Translations under genes and position numbers: made by a program
In this document: positions 52,659-61,847 of the stretch, piece by piece
How positions within the stretch are numbered: the stretch's first letter is position 1
How the letters are laid out: each line of letters begins with the position of its first letter
The notes under the pieces: model-generated
Told to the model about the DNA's origin: nothing
What the model saw: the letters and a program-made list of their open reading frames with translations, nothing else
Databases searched by the model: none
NCBI RefSeq assembly: GCF_002368095.1
Contig: NZ_AP018227.1
Coordinates: 968,001-1,032,000 of the forward strand
Reading direction: 5' to 3'
DNA from: Calothrix parasitica NIES-267
GTDB lineage: Bacteria; Cyanobacteriota; Cyanobacteriia; Cyanobacteriales; Nostocaceae
Length of the DNA stretch: 64,000 nt

Positions 52659-54752
52659 ATGGTAAATTCCACTGTAGCTACCACAGTTTATGTCAACCCA
52701 ATCACCGGTCGCGATACCAGTAATGGTTCGAGGTTGTCTCCTTTTAAAACTCTTACTTATACCTTAAATAATATTCGTACCCCTGCAATTGTTCATTTGG
52801 CTCGTGGGAATTATGATGCTGCTAATGGTGAAGTGTTCCCCTTAATTATTCCCAGTGGTGTCTGGTTGGTGGGTAATGAAGCAACTAAGGGTCAAGGTAT
52901 TGTCATTGAAGGAAGTAATGATTATCAAACTAAAAGCTTTGGTTTGCAAAACATTACCTTAATTCTTGCTGATGATGTTCAATTAATGGGAGTTACTGTT
53001 ACTAATCCAATTAATAAGGGAACCGGTGTTTGGATTGAGTCTACTTCCCCTACCGTTGCTAATAATACTTTTTTCAAATGTCGTCGGGAAGGAATTTTTA
53101 TTAGCGGTAATGCTAAACCGGCTATTTTAGATAATGTTTTTGTGCAAAATGCTTCTGCTGGATTGGTAATGGCTCGTCATTCTAAGGGTGAGATTTTACG
53201 AAATGTCATGCAGAGAAATTCTATCGGTATTGCTATGAGCGATTTTTCCGCTCCTCTGGTTGCTAACAATAAGTTATCGGAAAATCGGATTGCTATGGCA
53301 ATATCTCGGGAAGCATGTCCGATTCTCCGATACAACCTGATTGCTGATAATTCTTCTGGTGGTTTATTGCTTAACGGTAGTTCTACTCCCGATTTTGGTA
53401 ATTCTCAAGACCCTGCTGGTAATATTTTTCGCGACAATAACGAATACGATGTACAAAATACTACCTCCGTCAAGTTAGTATCGGCGGGAAATTTATTAAA
53501 TCCGTCTTTGGTTAAAGGATTGATAGATTTTGTTGCGACTACTATAGACAATCCCCGCGAGCTATCTGTTAATAGCAGTTTCCCGGATTTAAACGGACAT
53601 TGGGCAGCCTCTTTTATTGAAGCGGTTTACGAAAAAGGTTTAATTAGCGGATTCCCTGACGGTACATTTGCACCAGAAGCACCGATTACTCGCGCTCAGT
53701 ATGCGGCGATTATTTCTAAGACTTTTCAACTACCTTTTAAAAAACAAGTTAGAAGATTTACGGATATCGAATCTAGTTTTTGGGCTTCCTCAGCTATTTA
53801 TCGCGGTGCTGGTATGGGTTTTATCAGCGGATTCCCCGATGGTTCGTTTCGTCCCAATCAAAATTTAACTAGAGCGCAAGCCTTAGTCTCAATTGTCAGC
53901 GGATTGAAATTTAAGGGCGGAAATCCGAACATTTTGGCCATGTTTACCGACCGCGCTCAAATTCCCAGCTATGCGACTAATGCAATGGCTATAGCTACCC
54001 AGAAATTATTAGTGGTCAATTACCCCCAGAGGTCTCAGCTAGAGCCTTTACGAGAAATTACTCGTGCTGAAGTAGTAGCACTAATTTATCAAGCTTTGGT
54101 GACCTTAGATAAACAAAAAGCCATAATTTCCCCCTACATCGTTAAACCCGATGGGAATATGATGCCTTCATTCACCGATTTAACCGGACATTGGGCAGAA
54201 GCATTTATCCGCAGTTTAGTTAGCTTAGATTTGACCAGTGGCTTCGCTGACGGTACATATAAACCCGATATCCCCATGACCCGCGCTCAATACGCTGCTT
54301 TGGTTGTTAAAGCTTTTAATCCCACACCAAAACGTTCCGTAAATGACTTTCTTGATATTCCCACCACTTCCTGGAGCTATAAACCGATTAAAGCAGCAGC
54401 ACAAGGTGGATTTGTCGGAGGATTCAGCGACGGTACCTTTCGTCCCCAAGAAAATGTCCAGCGTCTGCAAATCATTGTGTCTTTAGTTAACGGACTTCGA
54501 TTAACAGCCGCCCACGGTTCCGCGTTACAAAACTTTATAGATACTCAAACCCTTCCTAAATATGCGCGGAAGGCTGTGGCAACTGCGACACAGCAGAGAA
54601 TTGTGGTAAATTATCCAGACCCAAGGAAATTAGAACCAAAGCGAGAAGCAACGCGGGCTGAAGTAGCAGCAATGGTTTATCAAGCACTGGTAGCCATTAA
54701 ACGCACCCCTGTTATCAACTCACCCTATATAATTTTCCCTGCTAACAAATGA
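52659..54752 (+). CDS. DUF1565 beta-helix protein with six SLH modules
   Basis: 697 residues. Residues 8-290 form a right-handed parallel beta-helix of the DUF1565/NosD type (YVNPITGRDTSNGS...SPFKTLTYTL, then repeats like GIFISGNAKPAILDNVFVQN). Residues ~305-690 are two consecutive triplets of S-layer-homology modules (FPDLNGHWAASFIEAVYEKGLISGFPDGTFAPE...TRAQYAA, and similar). SLH modules bind pyruvylated wall polymers, so the protein should face the periplasmic wall. No signal peptide is seen: the ATG is preceded by an in-frame stop inside a CTAACTC tract, so the start is fixed. Either a shorter non-classical start exists or the tract cut the signal region. Paralogue: 55943. Confidence 0.88.
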   Translation: MVNSTVATTVYVNPITGRDTSNGSRLSPFKTLTYTLNNIRTPAIVHLARGNYDAANGEVFPLIIPSGVWLVGNEATKGQGIVIEGSNDYQTKSFGLQNITLILADDVQLMGVTVTNPINKGTGVWIESTSPTVANNTFFKCRREGIFISGNAKPAILDNVFVQNASAGLVMARHSKGEILRNVMQRNSIGIAMSDFSAPLVANNKLSENRIAMAISREACPILRYNLIADNSSGGLLLNGSSTPDFGNSQDPAGNIFRDNNEYDVQNTTSVKLVSAGNLLNPSLVKGLIDFVATTIDNPRELSVNSSFPDLNGHWAASFIEAVYEKGLISGFPDGTFAPEAPITRAQYAAIISKTFQLPFKKQVRRFTDIESSFWASSAIYRGAGMGFISGFPDGSFRPNQNLTRAQALVSIVSGLKFKGGNPNILAMFTDRAQIPSYATNAMAIATQKLLVVNYPQRSQLEPLREITRAEVVALIYQALVTLDKQKAIISPYIVKPDGNMMPSFTDLTGHWAEAFIRSLVSLDLTSGFADGTYKPDIPMTRAQYAALVVKAFNPTPKRSVNDFLDIPTTSWSYKPIKAAAQGGFVGGFSDGTFRPQENVQRLQIIVSLVNGLRLTAAHGSALQNFIDTQTLPKYARKAVATATQQRIVVNYPDPRKLEPKREATRAEVAAMVYQALVAIKRTPVINSPYIIFPANK

Positions 54753-54780
54753 TTAGTAGAATATATTTATTTCTTATATG

Positions 54781-54806
54781 GCGCTCCGCGTCACACTGCG
54801 TTAACC
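54781..54806. repeat. Degenerate CTGCGTTAAC palindromic element
   Basis: GCGCTCCGCGTCACACTGCG..TTAACC, a worn relative of the ACGCTGCGCTAACGT family seen at 43097-43120, 55801-55832 and 57922-57954. Confidence 0.5.
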
Positions 54807-54943
54807 TAATTCGTAATTAGCTGCATCTGAGAAATAGGGGCAAAAAAAAATTAAATAAAAAATTTCAGCCAGAGCAATATAGCGCCAACGCAACTTATAA
54901 TACTTGGGAACAGTTCACCGTATCAAAAGGTACTTTACTTTTT

Positions 54944-55759
54944 TTGACGATGGTAGCAGAATATATGCCCATCACCTCCAGTTCCCCACCCATGTTCACT
55001 CAAACATCGAACGTGACTAACAACTTGGCAGTATCATTGTTAACACATTACAGTTTTGACCTCGGTGGGTATATTGCCAGCGAGTTAGTTAAGCGTTGGG
55101 AAAATCAATATCCCTCGAATTGGGTGCATTTGGCGATAATCGAGGCTTTATATCAAGGACGTTATAAAGCAGTTTCCGCGCAGCAAATATTAACACTGTG
55201 GCTGAAGAGAAATCATCCCAGCTACCATTTCAACATGGAGTTTGAGCGCTTAATTTGCAACAAACTACCAGAAGACTTGAGATGGAACAACAGCTTACCA
55301 CCGCTACCACCAGCATTACCAAGCGTCAGCGGTAATCCAACCATACAAGATGTGATGAGCAATTATGAATCTCAAACATATCTAGAACAAGACGATTACT
55401 ATCAAGAATTGGAGTACAGCGACATCGAAGAGGACTCCAAAGTCAGGGAAGTTTCAAAACTGCTCCCAAGTTCATCGAGTATGGTCTTCATATCACCATC
55501 CGAATCTTCAACATCTACCACCCGTAGCATCGCATCAAGAACTCTAACAGAAACCAGAAATCATGTTATTACAGATTCTGAATATAGCGAACCACAAGAA
55601 TCGAAACAAATAGAACCAATAGAAGAACCCTTTGATTCCGACAAAATAGTCAAATTTCTCCCCCCAGAAAGAAATCATCCACCCATCCAACAATTTACCC
55701 CAGAGAAGAATGATTCGAGCGATACCTTTACCTCGAAGTTGAAAGGTGTGATGGGGTGA
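54944..55759 (+). CDS. Conserved cyanobacterial protein of unknown function
   Basis: 271 residues (start at 54944, or M3 at 54950). N-terminal half has a helical module: LLTHYSFDLGGYIASELVKRWENQYPSNWVHLAIIEALYQGRYKAVSAQQILTLWLKRNHPSYHFNMEFERLICNKLPEDL, a pattern I recall from cyanobacteria-only hypothetical proteins. The second half (~130-271) is polar and acidic, low complexity (YYQELEYSDIEEDSK, SESSTSTTRSIASR), probably disordered. No catalytic motif. The neighbours are two beta-helix surface proteins, with no shared operon. Confidence 0.65.
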   Translation: MTMVAEYMPITSSSPPMFTQTSNVTNNLAVSLLTHYSFDLGGYIASELVKRWENQYPSNWVHLAIIEALYQGRYKAVSAQQILTLWLKRNHPSYHFNMEFERLICNKLPEDLRWNNSLPPLPPALPSVSGNPTIQDVMSNYESQTYLEQDDYYQELEYSDIEEDSKVREVSKLLPSSSSMVFISPSESSTSTTRSIASRTLTETRNHVITDSEYSEPQESKQIEPIEEPFDSDKIVKFLPPERNHPPIQQFTPEKNDSSDTFTSKLKGVMG

Positions 55760-55762
55760 ATA

Positions 55763-55797
55763 TAATTCGTAATTCGTAATTCGTAATTCGTAATTCG
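55763..55797. repeat. AATTCGT heptamer tract
   Basis: Five tandem AATTCGT units immediately after the stop codon; followed by the palindromic element at 55801. Confidence 0.85.
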
Positions 55798-55800
55798 GGT

Positions 55801-55832
55801 GGATGTCCCTTCGGGACACGCGACCCTAACGT
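55801..55832. repeat. GGATGTCC-hairpin element
   Basis: TGTCCC-TTC-GGGACA hairpin followed by CGCGACCCTAACGT. A relative with TGTCC-TG-TCGGACA and CGCTGCGCTAACGT lies at 57922-57954. Confidence 0.8.
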
Positions 55833-55898
55833 AATTCGTAATTGGTAAAGGGGAGAGAAAAATATTTTTGCATGATTCGTTTTTCTCACAGATGTGGG

Positions 55899-55920
55899 GA
55901 GACGTAAAATTTTACGTCTC
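55899..55920. repeat. GAGACGTAAAA perfect palindrome
   Basis: GAGACGTAAAA joined directly to its complement TTTTACGTCTC, 22 bases; member of the GAGACGT hairpin family. Confidence 0.88.
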
Positions 55921-55942
55921 TACATAATTAACTGATAACTGT

Positions 55943-57553
55943 TCACTCTTCAATTCTGGCTCTCAATCCATTATTCTTGAAGATTTTCACCAGATTTCTA
56001 GCTTTGTCGCGACTGACAAATATTCCTGCTTGCATTACTCTCTTCCCTTGTCTGCGGGTGCGGAATGCGTCGGGTACGATGAATTTTACTAGCTCCTGCT
56101 CTTTTGGAGTTACTGCTTCTACTATGACTTTGTAAGAACCTAGCTGTGTTGTTCTTGCTTGAATTTGAGTTGTTGGATTTGGTGAAGTTCCTGGTGGTGA
56201 CATGTTTATGCCACTTTTTTTGGTTGCGGGAATTTTAGCTGTGGGTACGGGTAGGAGTGCTGATTCACCTGTGGGAGCGGGTTTGAGGATTGGTAATGAT
56301 GTGGGGGTGTTTGGTGGTAGCTGTCCTGTTCTCGGTGCTATTGGTTGAGGTGCTTGGGGTGCGCTAAATTCGATTGTACCTGGCTGTACTTCTACGTAAT
56401 TTATCTGCTGTTCTGTTGGGAGTGCTGCGGGTTTTTGAGGTAGTGGAGTATTATTGCGACGTACTAAAGAATCTAATCTTGTTGGCTGTATGCGGGGAAG
56501 TTGAGATACTGGAGCTATGGAAGGTGCTGCTGTTGCTGTTTGGTTTACTTTTCCAGCTATGCGTTTGTTGGTGTAAGAATTCCCGTAAGCTGAAATTTCT
56601 TGCTTGGATGCTTGAGCATTAATATCGTAGCGTCCGTTGAGACTGAATTGATTGTTTCCGGGATTGGATGCATTCCCTAAGTCTGGTATAGCTTTGGCTA
56701 TTACTACTATTCCGTCCTCTTTGTTGTCCAAAATGTTGTTGTTTCGCAAAACGGGACGAGAAGCAGCTTGGATAACAATACCAGTTCTATTTTGTGAAAT
56801 TTTGTTACTAATTATTTGAGGAGATGCATTCTGAGCAATATTTATTCCAAAGCCGGTATTTTGAAATGCATTTTCCTTGATTTCAGGTTGAGAGTTTCCT
56901 GAAACTGTAATACCGTTAGCGCCGTTTTGATAGAAAATATTGTTGTGAATTTTCGGGGTTGCTTTACCCATGACTGCAACTCCGTCTTGAGTGGAACCTG
57001 TAAAGGTGCTGTTTTCCACCACTGGCTGCTTTGATTCAATCCACAACCCGTAACCGCGAGGGTTGGGATTCATTACCGTTACACCGGCTATTTTGGCGTT
57101 ACCAGCAGCGACAATTCCGATGTTTTTACTTCCGTAGTAACGACTGAGATATTCACCACCACCTTGGATGATAACTCCCTTTCCTCTCGCTGCAATATCT
57201 CCCTGTATGGCTACGTTTTTTTTGACAATTAAAGGAAATCGCTCTCCATTATCAACGGTGTAAGCTCCTGCTCCCAGTCGAATTACAGTATTATCCTTCG
57301 CTACTTTTAATGCTTGAGTAATCGTTTTGAATGGAGTGCTTTCGCTGCCATTGGCCTGTTGGTCATTTCCGATACTTGGGTTGACAAACAGTACATTAAC
57401 CTGAGAAATTGAGTTTTCACTGAGGGTTGTTTCTTCTGACATTGACGATATCTGAGCAATGGCAATATTTGAGCCTGTGCTGAGTAAAGTCGTAGTTACG
57501 GAAGCGAAGCTTGCCGTAGCAAATAACACGGAAGAGATAGAAGATGTACGCAT
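55943..57553 (-). CDS. DUF1565 beta-helix protein with SPOR-like C-terminus, exported
   Basis: 536 residues from the ATG at 57553; a TTG at 57607 would put 18 residues in front of a good signal peptide (MRTSSISSVLFATASFASVTT...IAIAQ), so the inner start is better. Residues ~50-330 are a NosD/DUF1565 beta-helix (FVNPSIGNDQQANGSESTPFKTITQALK, then GIVIQAASRPVLRNNNILDNKEDGIVVIAKA), similar to the first half of the protein at 52659. A proline-rich linker (350-470) leads to a C-terminal ~65-residue SPOR-like unit (LGSYKVIVEAV...QAGIFVSRDKARNLVKIFKNNGLRARIEE), which binds peptidoglycan in other proteins. Periplasmic. Confidence 0.86.
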   Translation of the reverse strand: MRTSSISSVLFATASFASVTTTLLSTGSNIAIAQISSMSEETTLSENSISQVNVLFVNPSIGNDQQANGSESTPFKTITQALKVAKDNTVIRLGAGAYTVDNGERFPLIVKKNVAIQGDIAARGKGVIIQGGGEYLSRYYGSKNIGIVAAGNAKIAGVTVMNPNPRGYGLWIESKQPVVENSTFTGSTQDGVAVMGKATPKIHNNIFYQNGANGITVSGNSQPEIKENAFQNTGFGINIAQNASPQIISNKISQNRTGIVIQAASRPVLRNNNILDNKEDGIVVIAKAIPDLGNASNPGNNQFSLNGRYDINAQASKQEISAYGNSYTNKRIAGKVNQTATAAPSIAPVSQLPRIQPTRLDSLVRRNNTPLPQKPAALPTEQQINYVEVQPGTIEFSAPQAPQPIAPRTGQLPPNTPTSLPILKPAPTGESALLPVPTAKIPATKKSGINMSPPGTSPNPTTQIQARTTQLGSYKVIVEAVTPKEQELVKFIVPDAFRTRRQGKRVMQAGIFVSRDKARNLVKIFKNNGLRARIEE

Positions 57554-58160
57554 AGGAGATTCAAGGTAAGTATATGATTTAAAGGCTTTAATAATCTGCT
57601 CTGACAACAGAATATTAGTGTTTTTAAGTCGAAAAAAATAAAGCAGTTAGCTACTTTTTTAACACCCTTTACGTCCAAGTTAACTTTTTTTATACCGCAC
57701 CGCTAACGAGTCGGTTAATTCCGATAAGCTGTGACCCCTCGATTAAGAGGATATTAAGAATTTTAACTAGATGCTTAACGGGGACAATTTTAAATTTTAA
57801 GTTTTGGAATTAGTTTTGGAATTAGTTTTGGAATCAGTTTTGGAATGAGTGTTGCAATTAAACTATGAACGGTTGAAAGCCCTGATTTTCTTATTATGAA
57901 CTCAATTATGAAGAAAATCCTGCGGATGTCCTGTCGGACACGCTGCGCTAACGTCAATCCGAAATTCTAAATTTACTGAGTTGGAGATGTTGGATTCCAA
58001 AATTAAGTATACTATGATACTTTTTTGGTAGATTTGAATTAAATATGATGAGACTACGTAAATTTGACATCACAAATCTCAATTTCATAACTAAGGGCAA
58101 CTATTTTTAATACAAAGCAATTTAGTAAGAAAAATCAACGGCGATAACAACATTAGGAAC
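57554..58160. other. Gene-free interval upstream of thiE
   Basis: Contains a ~12-base tandem repeat GTTTTGGAATTA (57801-57852, about four copies), the palindromic element 57922-57954 and AT-rich leader. I looked for a TPP riboswitch (CTGAGA ... CTGAT box) before thiE and saw none. Confidence 0.55.
57922..57954. repeat. GGATGTCCTGTCGGACACGC element
   Basis: TGTCC-TG-TCGGACA hairpin, then CGCTGCGCTAACGT. Close relative of 55801-55832. Confidence 0.82.
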
Positions 58161-59300
58161 ATGAAACAGGCTGACTGTTACGATGAGAGCAATAATGGGG
58201 TTGTTGTAATGGTCGAGCCATACAGCCAGAAAGAGCAAGTACAGCAAGTGGTTCTGCGGATATTAGATGCGAATTTAGACCGTACTCGTGAAGGTTTGCG
58301 GATTATCGAGGAATGGTGTCGCTTTGGGTTGAACAACAGCGATTTTACTCGGGAATGCAAGCACTTACGGCAAGAAGTAGCAAAATGGCATACAGCCGAC
58401 TTAAGAGCGGCTCGGGATACACCGGGTGACACGGGTACCGAATTGACTCATCCGCAAGAAGAACAGCGAGAAAGTATCAAATCCTTATTGCAGGCTAATT
58501 TCTGTCGAGTAGAAGAAGCTGTAAGAGTTATTGAAGAATACGGAAAGCTTTACAGTTCCGGTATGGGTAAAACATTTAAGCAAATCCGCTATCGGGTTTA
58601 TACCCTCGAAAGTAAATTGATGGGCTTCGCTCGATATCAACAACTTTTGCGATCGCACTTGTATTTGGTCACCTCCCCAAGCGAAAATTTACTGGAAACT
58701 GTAGAAGCAGCCCTCAAAGGAGGACTAACGCTGGTACAGTATCGCGAGAAAACAGCAGATGATTCTGTTCGTTTGGAACAAGCGAGAAAACTTTGTCAAC
58801 TATGTCACGCATATGACGCATTATTTTTGGTCAACGACCGGATTGACTTAGCTTTAGCAGTAGATGCAGACGGAGTGCATTTGGGACAACAAGATATGCC
58901 CATATCTATAGCTCGCGATTTACTCGGACCTTATAGGGTGATAGGTCGTTCTACCACAAATAGTGACGAAATGCAAAGGGCAATTACCGAGGGTGCGGAT
59001 TATGTTGGTGTTGGGCCAGTATACGAGACTCCCACAAAAGAAGGGAAGCCAGCAGTTGGTTTGCAGTATGTGAGCTATGCGGCAAAAAATTGTCCCATAC
59101 CCTGGTTTGCGATTGGTGGAATAGACCCCAATAATCTAAATGATGTGGTAGAAATTGGAGCAAGTCGCGTAGCGGTAGTGCGAAGCATAATGCAAGCAGA
59201 ACAGCCAACTTTGGTAACACAATATTTTCTATCTCAACTGCACCACGTTCAAACAGTAAATAGTAAATCAAATAAATCAAAGGTGTATGAGCAGTCTTGA
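58161..59300 (+). CDS. thiE: Thiamine-phosphate synthase with cyanobacterial N-terminal extension
   Basis: 379 residues. It joins HMP-PP and HET-P (4-methyl-5-hydroxyethylthiazole phosphate) to make thiamine phosphate. Residues ~30-150 are the N-terminal helical extension typical of cyanobacterial ThiE (ANLDRTREGLRIIEEWCRFGLN...LLQANFCRVEEAVRVIEEYGKL). Residues ~165-365 form the TIM-barrel: LVTSPS, GLTLVQYREK, LFLVNDRIDLALAVDADGVHLGQQDMP, IGRSTTNSDEM, YVGVGPVYETPTKEGKP and WFAIGGI. Start 58161 or M17 at 58209. The gene overlaps thiS by 14 bases, so the two are translated together. Confidence 0.95.
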   Translation: MKQADCYDESNNGVVVMVEPYSQKEQVQQVVLRILDANLDRTREGLRIIEEWCRFGLNNSDFTRECKHLRQEVAKWHTADLRAARDTPGDTGTELTHPQEEQRESIKSLLQANFCRVEEAVRVIEEYGKLYSSGMGKTFKQIRYRVYTLESKLMGFARYQQLLRSHLYLVTSPSENLLETVEAALKGGLTLVQYREKTADDSVRLEQARKLCQLCHAYDALFLVNDRIDLALAVDADGVHLGQQDMPISIARDLLGPYRVIGRSTTNSDEMQRAITEGADYVGVGPVYETPTKEGKPAVGLQYVSYAAKNCPIPWFAIGGIDPNNLNDVVEIGASRVAVVRSIMQAEQPTLVTQYFLSQLHHVQTVNSKSNKSKVYEQS

Positions 59301-59496
59301 ACTACAAGTAAACGGAGAAACCCGCACTTGTTTTGAGGAAACGAATTTACCCAATTTACTCTTGCAATTAGGATATAATCCTCGTCTAGTTGCAGTCGAG
59401 TATAATGGCGAAATTTTGCATCGTCAATATTGGGAAAATACAAAAATTAAGTCCAATGACAAATTGGAAATAGTTACGATTGTTGGAGGTGGTTAA
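59287..59496 (+). CDS. thiS: ThiS sulfur carrier protein
   Basis: 69 residues, a ubiquitin-like fold that carries the sulfur for the thiazole ring as a C-terminal thiocarboxylate. It ends VGGG with the terminal Gly-Gly needed for adenylation by ThiF. N-terminal LQVNGETRTC and middle LLLQLGYNPRLVAVEYNGEILHRQYW are typical. Overlaps thiE by 14 bases. Confidence 0.94.
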   Translation: MSSLELQVNGETRTCFEETNLPNLLLQLGYNPRLVAVEYNGEILHRQYWENTKIKSNDKLEIVTIVGGG

Positions 59497-59543
59497 TTGG
59501 TAGTTGGTAATTGGTAATTGGGTATTATACGCAATAATAATTT

Positions 59544-59741
59544 TGTAGGGTGCATTACGGCACGAGTAAATTTGAATTGAAACGATAAATTCAGAAATGC
59601 CGTAACGCACCATTCTTGTTAATTCAAACATCATTAATTATACAATTTTATCAATCTATAAAATAATAATCTTGTAGGGTGTATTACGGCACGAATCAAT
59701 TTGAATTTAAGCGATTAATTAAAAAATGCCGTAACGCACTA
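59544..59741. repeat. Two GTAGGGTGYATTACGGCACG elements (59544-59612, 59672-59741)
   Basis: Each begins TTGTAGGGTG(C/T)ATTACGGCACG and ends TGCCGTAACGCAC, with AT-rich interior sharing AATTTGAATT. The flanking CATCATTAATTATA(C/G)AATTT is also repeated (59629-59648 and 59761-59780), so the whole ~128-base unit is duplicated in tandem. Same general design as the elements at 22236-22510, with GTTACGGC in place of GTGACGG. No gene in 59497-59844. Confidence 0.85.
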
Positions 59742-59844
59742 TTATTATTAGAAATTTAAGCATCATTAATTATAGAATTTTATAAACTTTATACAGTTAT
59801 TTTGGGTCTAAGATTTATGCTGAAATCAGCAATGGGTTCCCTCT

Positions 59845-61527
59845 TCAATACGGTCTGTCTTTGGTGATTTTTTGAATTGTTTTCGGTAAATTACTCAGTT
59901 GATTGCCACTGAGGTTGAGGAATTGTAAATTGGTGAGTTGTCCAATTTCTACTGGTAAATTACTAAGTTTATTATTATGAAGGTAGAGGAATTGTAAATT
60001 AGTGAGTTGTCCAAATTCTGCTGGTAAACTACTCAGTTGATTGCTATGAAGGTAGAGGGTTTTCAAATTAGTTAGTTGTCCAAATTCTGCTGGTAAACTA
60101 CTCAGCTTAGTCTTCGAGAAGTAGAGGGTTTTCAAATTAGTGAGTTGTCCAAATTCTGCTGGTAAACTACTTAGTTGGTTGTTGTTAAGGTTGAGTGATT
60201 GTAAATTTTTAAGTTGTCCAATTTCTGCTGGTAAACTACTCAGTTGATTGTCTTCGAGGTAAAGGGATTGCAGATTGGTGAGTTGTTCAATTTTTACTGG
60301 TAAACTACTCAGTTTGTTATGGCTGAGGTCGAGGGATTGCAAATTGATAAGTTGTCCAAATTCTACTGGTAAACTACTTAGTTTGTTATAGCTGAGGTCG
60401 AGGGATTGCAAATTGGTGAGTTGGACAATTTCTGCTGGTAAACTATTCAGCTTATTATTCGAGAGGTTGAGGGATTGCAAGTTGGTGAGTTGGACAATTT
60501 CTGCTGGTAAATTACTCAGTTGATTACTTACGATATCAAGGGATTGCAAGTTGGTGAGTTGTGCAATTTCTGCTGGTAAATTACTAAGTTTGTTATAGCT
60601 GAGGTCGAGGAATTGTAAATTGGTAAGTTGGACTATTTCTTCTGGGAAACTACTTAGTTGAGTGTTCCAGAGATTGAGAGATTGTAAATTGGTGAGTTGG
60701 ACTATTTCTGCTGGTAAACGACTCAGTTTATTTCCACTCAGTTTGAGGTTTTGTAAGTTGGTGAGTTGGACTATTTCTGCTGGTAAATGTCTCAGATGAT
60801 TACCGTTGAGGTGAAGGGTTTCTAAATTGGTTAGTTGGACAATTTCTGGTGGTAAACGACTCAGTTTATTTCCAGCAAGTGTGAGGGTTTGTAAATTAAT
60901 GAGTTGTGCAATTTCTGCTGGTAAATGTCTCAGATGATTACCGTTGAGGTGAAGGGTTTGTAAATTGGTGAGTTGTGCAATTTCTACTGGTAAACGACTC
61001 AGTTTATTGCTACTGAGGTCGAGGGATTGCAAATTAGTGAGTTGTGCAATTTCTACTGGTAAACGACTCAGCTTATTCCCAGGGAGCTTGAGAAATTGCA
61101 AATTGGTGAGTTGTGCAATTTCTGCTGGTAAACTACTCAGTTTATTGAAGCTGAGGTCGAGGGATTGCAAATTGGTGAGTTGGACAATTTCTTCTGGTAA
61201 ACTACTCAGTTGATTCTCTAAGAGCTTGAGGGATTGCAAATTGGTAAGTTGTGCAATTTCTGCGGGTAAACTACTCAGTTGATTTCCGACTATCTCAAGT
61301 TCTTCAAGTTGAGCGAGCAATCCTATTTCCTTTGGTAACTCGCTCCAGTTATTACCAATATATTTATAATTTTTTGGATCGTATTTGCCAAGAATCAACT
61401 TTTTGAGTTGAGTCAGCTTGCCAATTTCAGGTGGTAAAACGGTCAACTCGTTATCAGAAAGGTCTAATTCTTTCCACCCTTCTGCTGCTGCTTTTTCAAT
61501 TAGCTCTAGCAATTCTTCCTCGTTCAT
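59845..61527 (-). CDS. Leucine-rich repeat protein, 23 LRRs
   Basis: 560 residues, almost nothing but 23 leucine-rich repeats of 23 residues, pattern LTNLQSLDLS.NKLSSLPAEI.Q, beginning with WKELDLSDNELTVLPPEIGKL. The second repeat has a longer insertion (YDPKNYKYIGNNWSE). LRRs make a curved protein-binding surface. There is no signal peptide, GTPase (Roc-COR), kinase or membrane part, so it looks cytoplasmic and may be the LRR half of a ROCO-type protein or an independent binding protein. The DNA is a near-perfect 69-base tandem repeat, so gain or loss of LRRs by recombination is likely. Confidence 0.9.
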   Translation of the reverse strand: MNEEELLELIEKAAAEGWKELDLSDNELTVLPPEIGKLTQLKKLILGKYDPKNYKYIGNNWSELPKEIGLLAQLEELEIVGNQLSSLPAEIAQLTNLQSLKLLENQLSSLPEEIVQLTNLQSLDLSFNKLSSLPAEIAQLTNLQFLKLPGNKLSRLPVEIAQLTNLQSLDLSSNKLSRLPVEIAQLTNLQTLHLNGNHLRHLPAEIAQLINLQTLTLAGNKLSRLPPEIVQLTNLETLHLNGNHLRHLPAEIVQLTNLQNLKLSGNKLSRLPAEIVQLTNLQSLNLWNTQLSSFPEEIVQLTNLQFLDLSYNKLSNLPAEIAQLTNLQSLDIVSNQLSNLPAEIVQLTNLQSLNLSNNKLNSLPAEIVQLTNLQSLDLSYNKLSSLPVEFGQLINLQSLDLSHNKLSSLPVKIEQLTNLQSLYLEDNQLSSLPAEIGQLKNLQSLNLNNNQLSSLPAEFGQLTNLKTLYFSKTKLSSLPAEFGQLTNLKTLYLHSNQLSSLPAEFGQLTNLQFLYLHNNKLSNLPVEIGQLTNLQFLNLSGNQLSNLPKTIQKITKDRPY

Positions 61528-61847
61528 CAGTCAACACTCAGATACGAATTATGTACACTACTATCTAGGTTAATATTTATCGAAATTATTCACTTTTTAT
61601 GACTGTCGTGCTTTCTCTAAAAGGATGTGTAGCAAAGTATAACTAGATACTTTAATTATTTGTGATTGCGAGTGGAGAAAGAATTCAGTAAAGCTGCAAC
61701 TCATCGCTCATCTTCAACCAAAAGTCAGAGTTTCATCACCAAAAATCTCACCCTTCGCAGTTAAATAACCTCTACCGAAAGAAAGTTATAACCATAGGTC
61801 AAAATCAATTAAAAATAAAGTGCTAAATCTACAGGAAAAAATATTCT
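61528..61847. other. Gap between divergent LRR and secreted-protein genes
   Basis: No gene. Ends with an AT-rich leader, AGGAAAAAATATTCT before the ATG at 61848. Confidence 0.4.

Noticed and set aside
57554-58160. TPP riboswitch before thiE
   Set aside because: No CTGAGA-type box or matching CTGAT element is seen in the leader.
60965-61213. Long frame on the plus strand opposite the LRR gene
   Set aside because: It is a repetitive antisense shadow of the 69-base LRR repeats with no start signal or domain.
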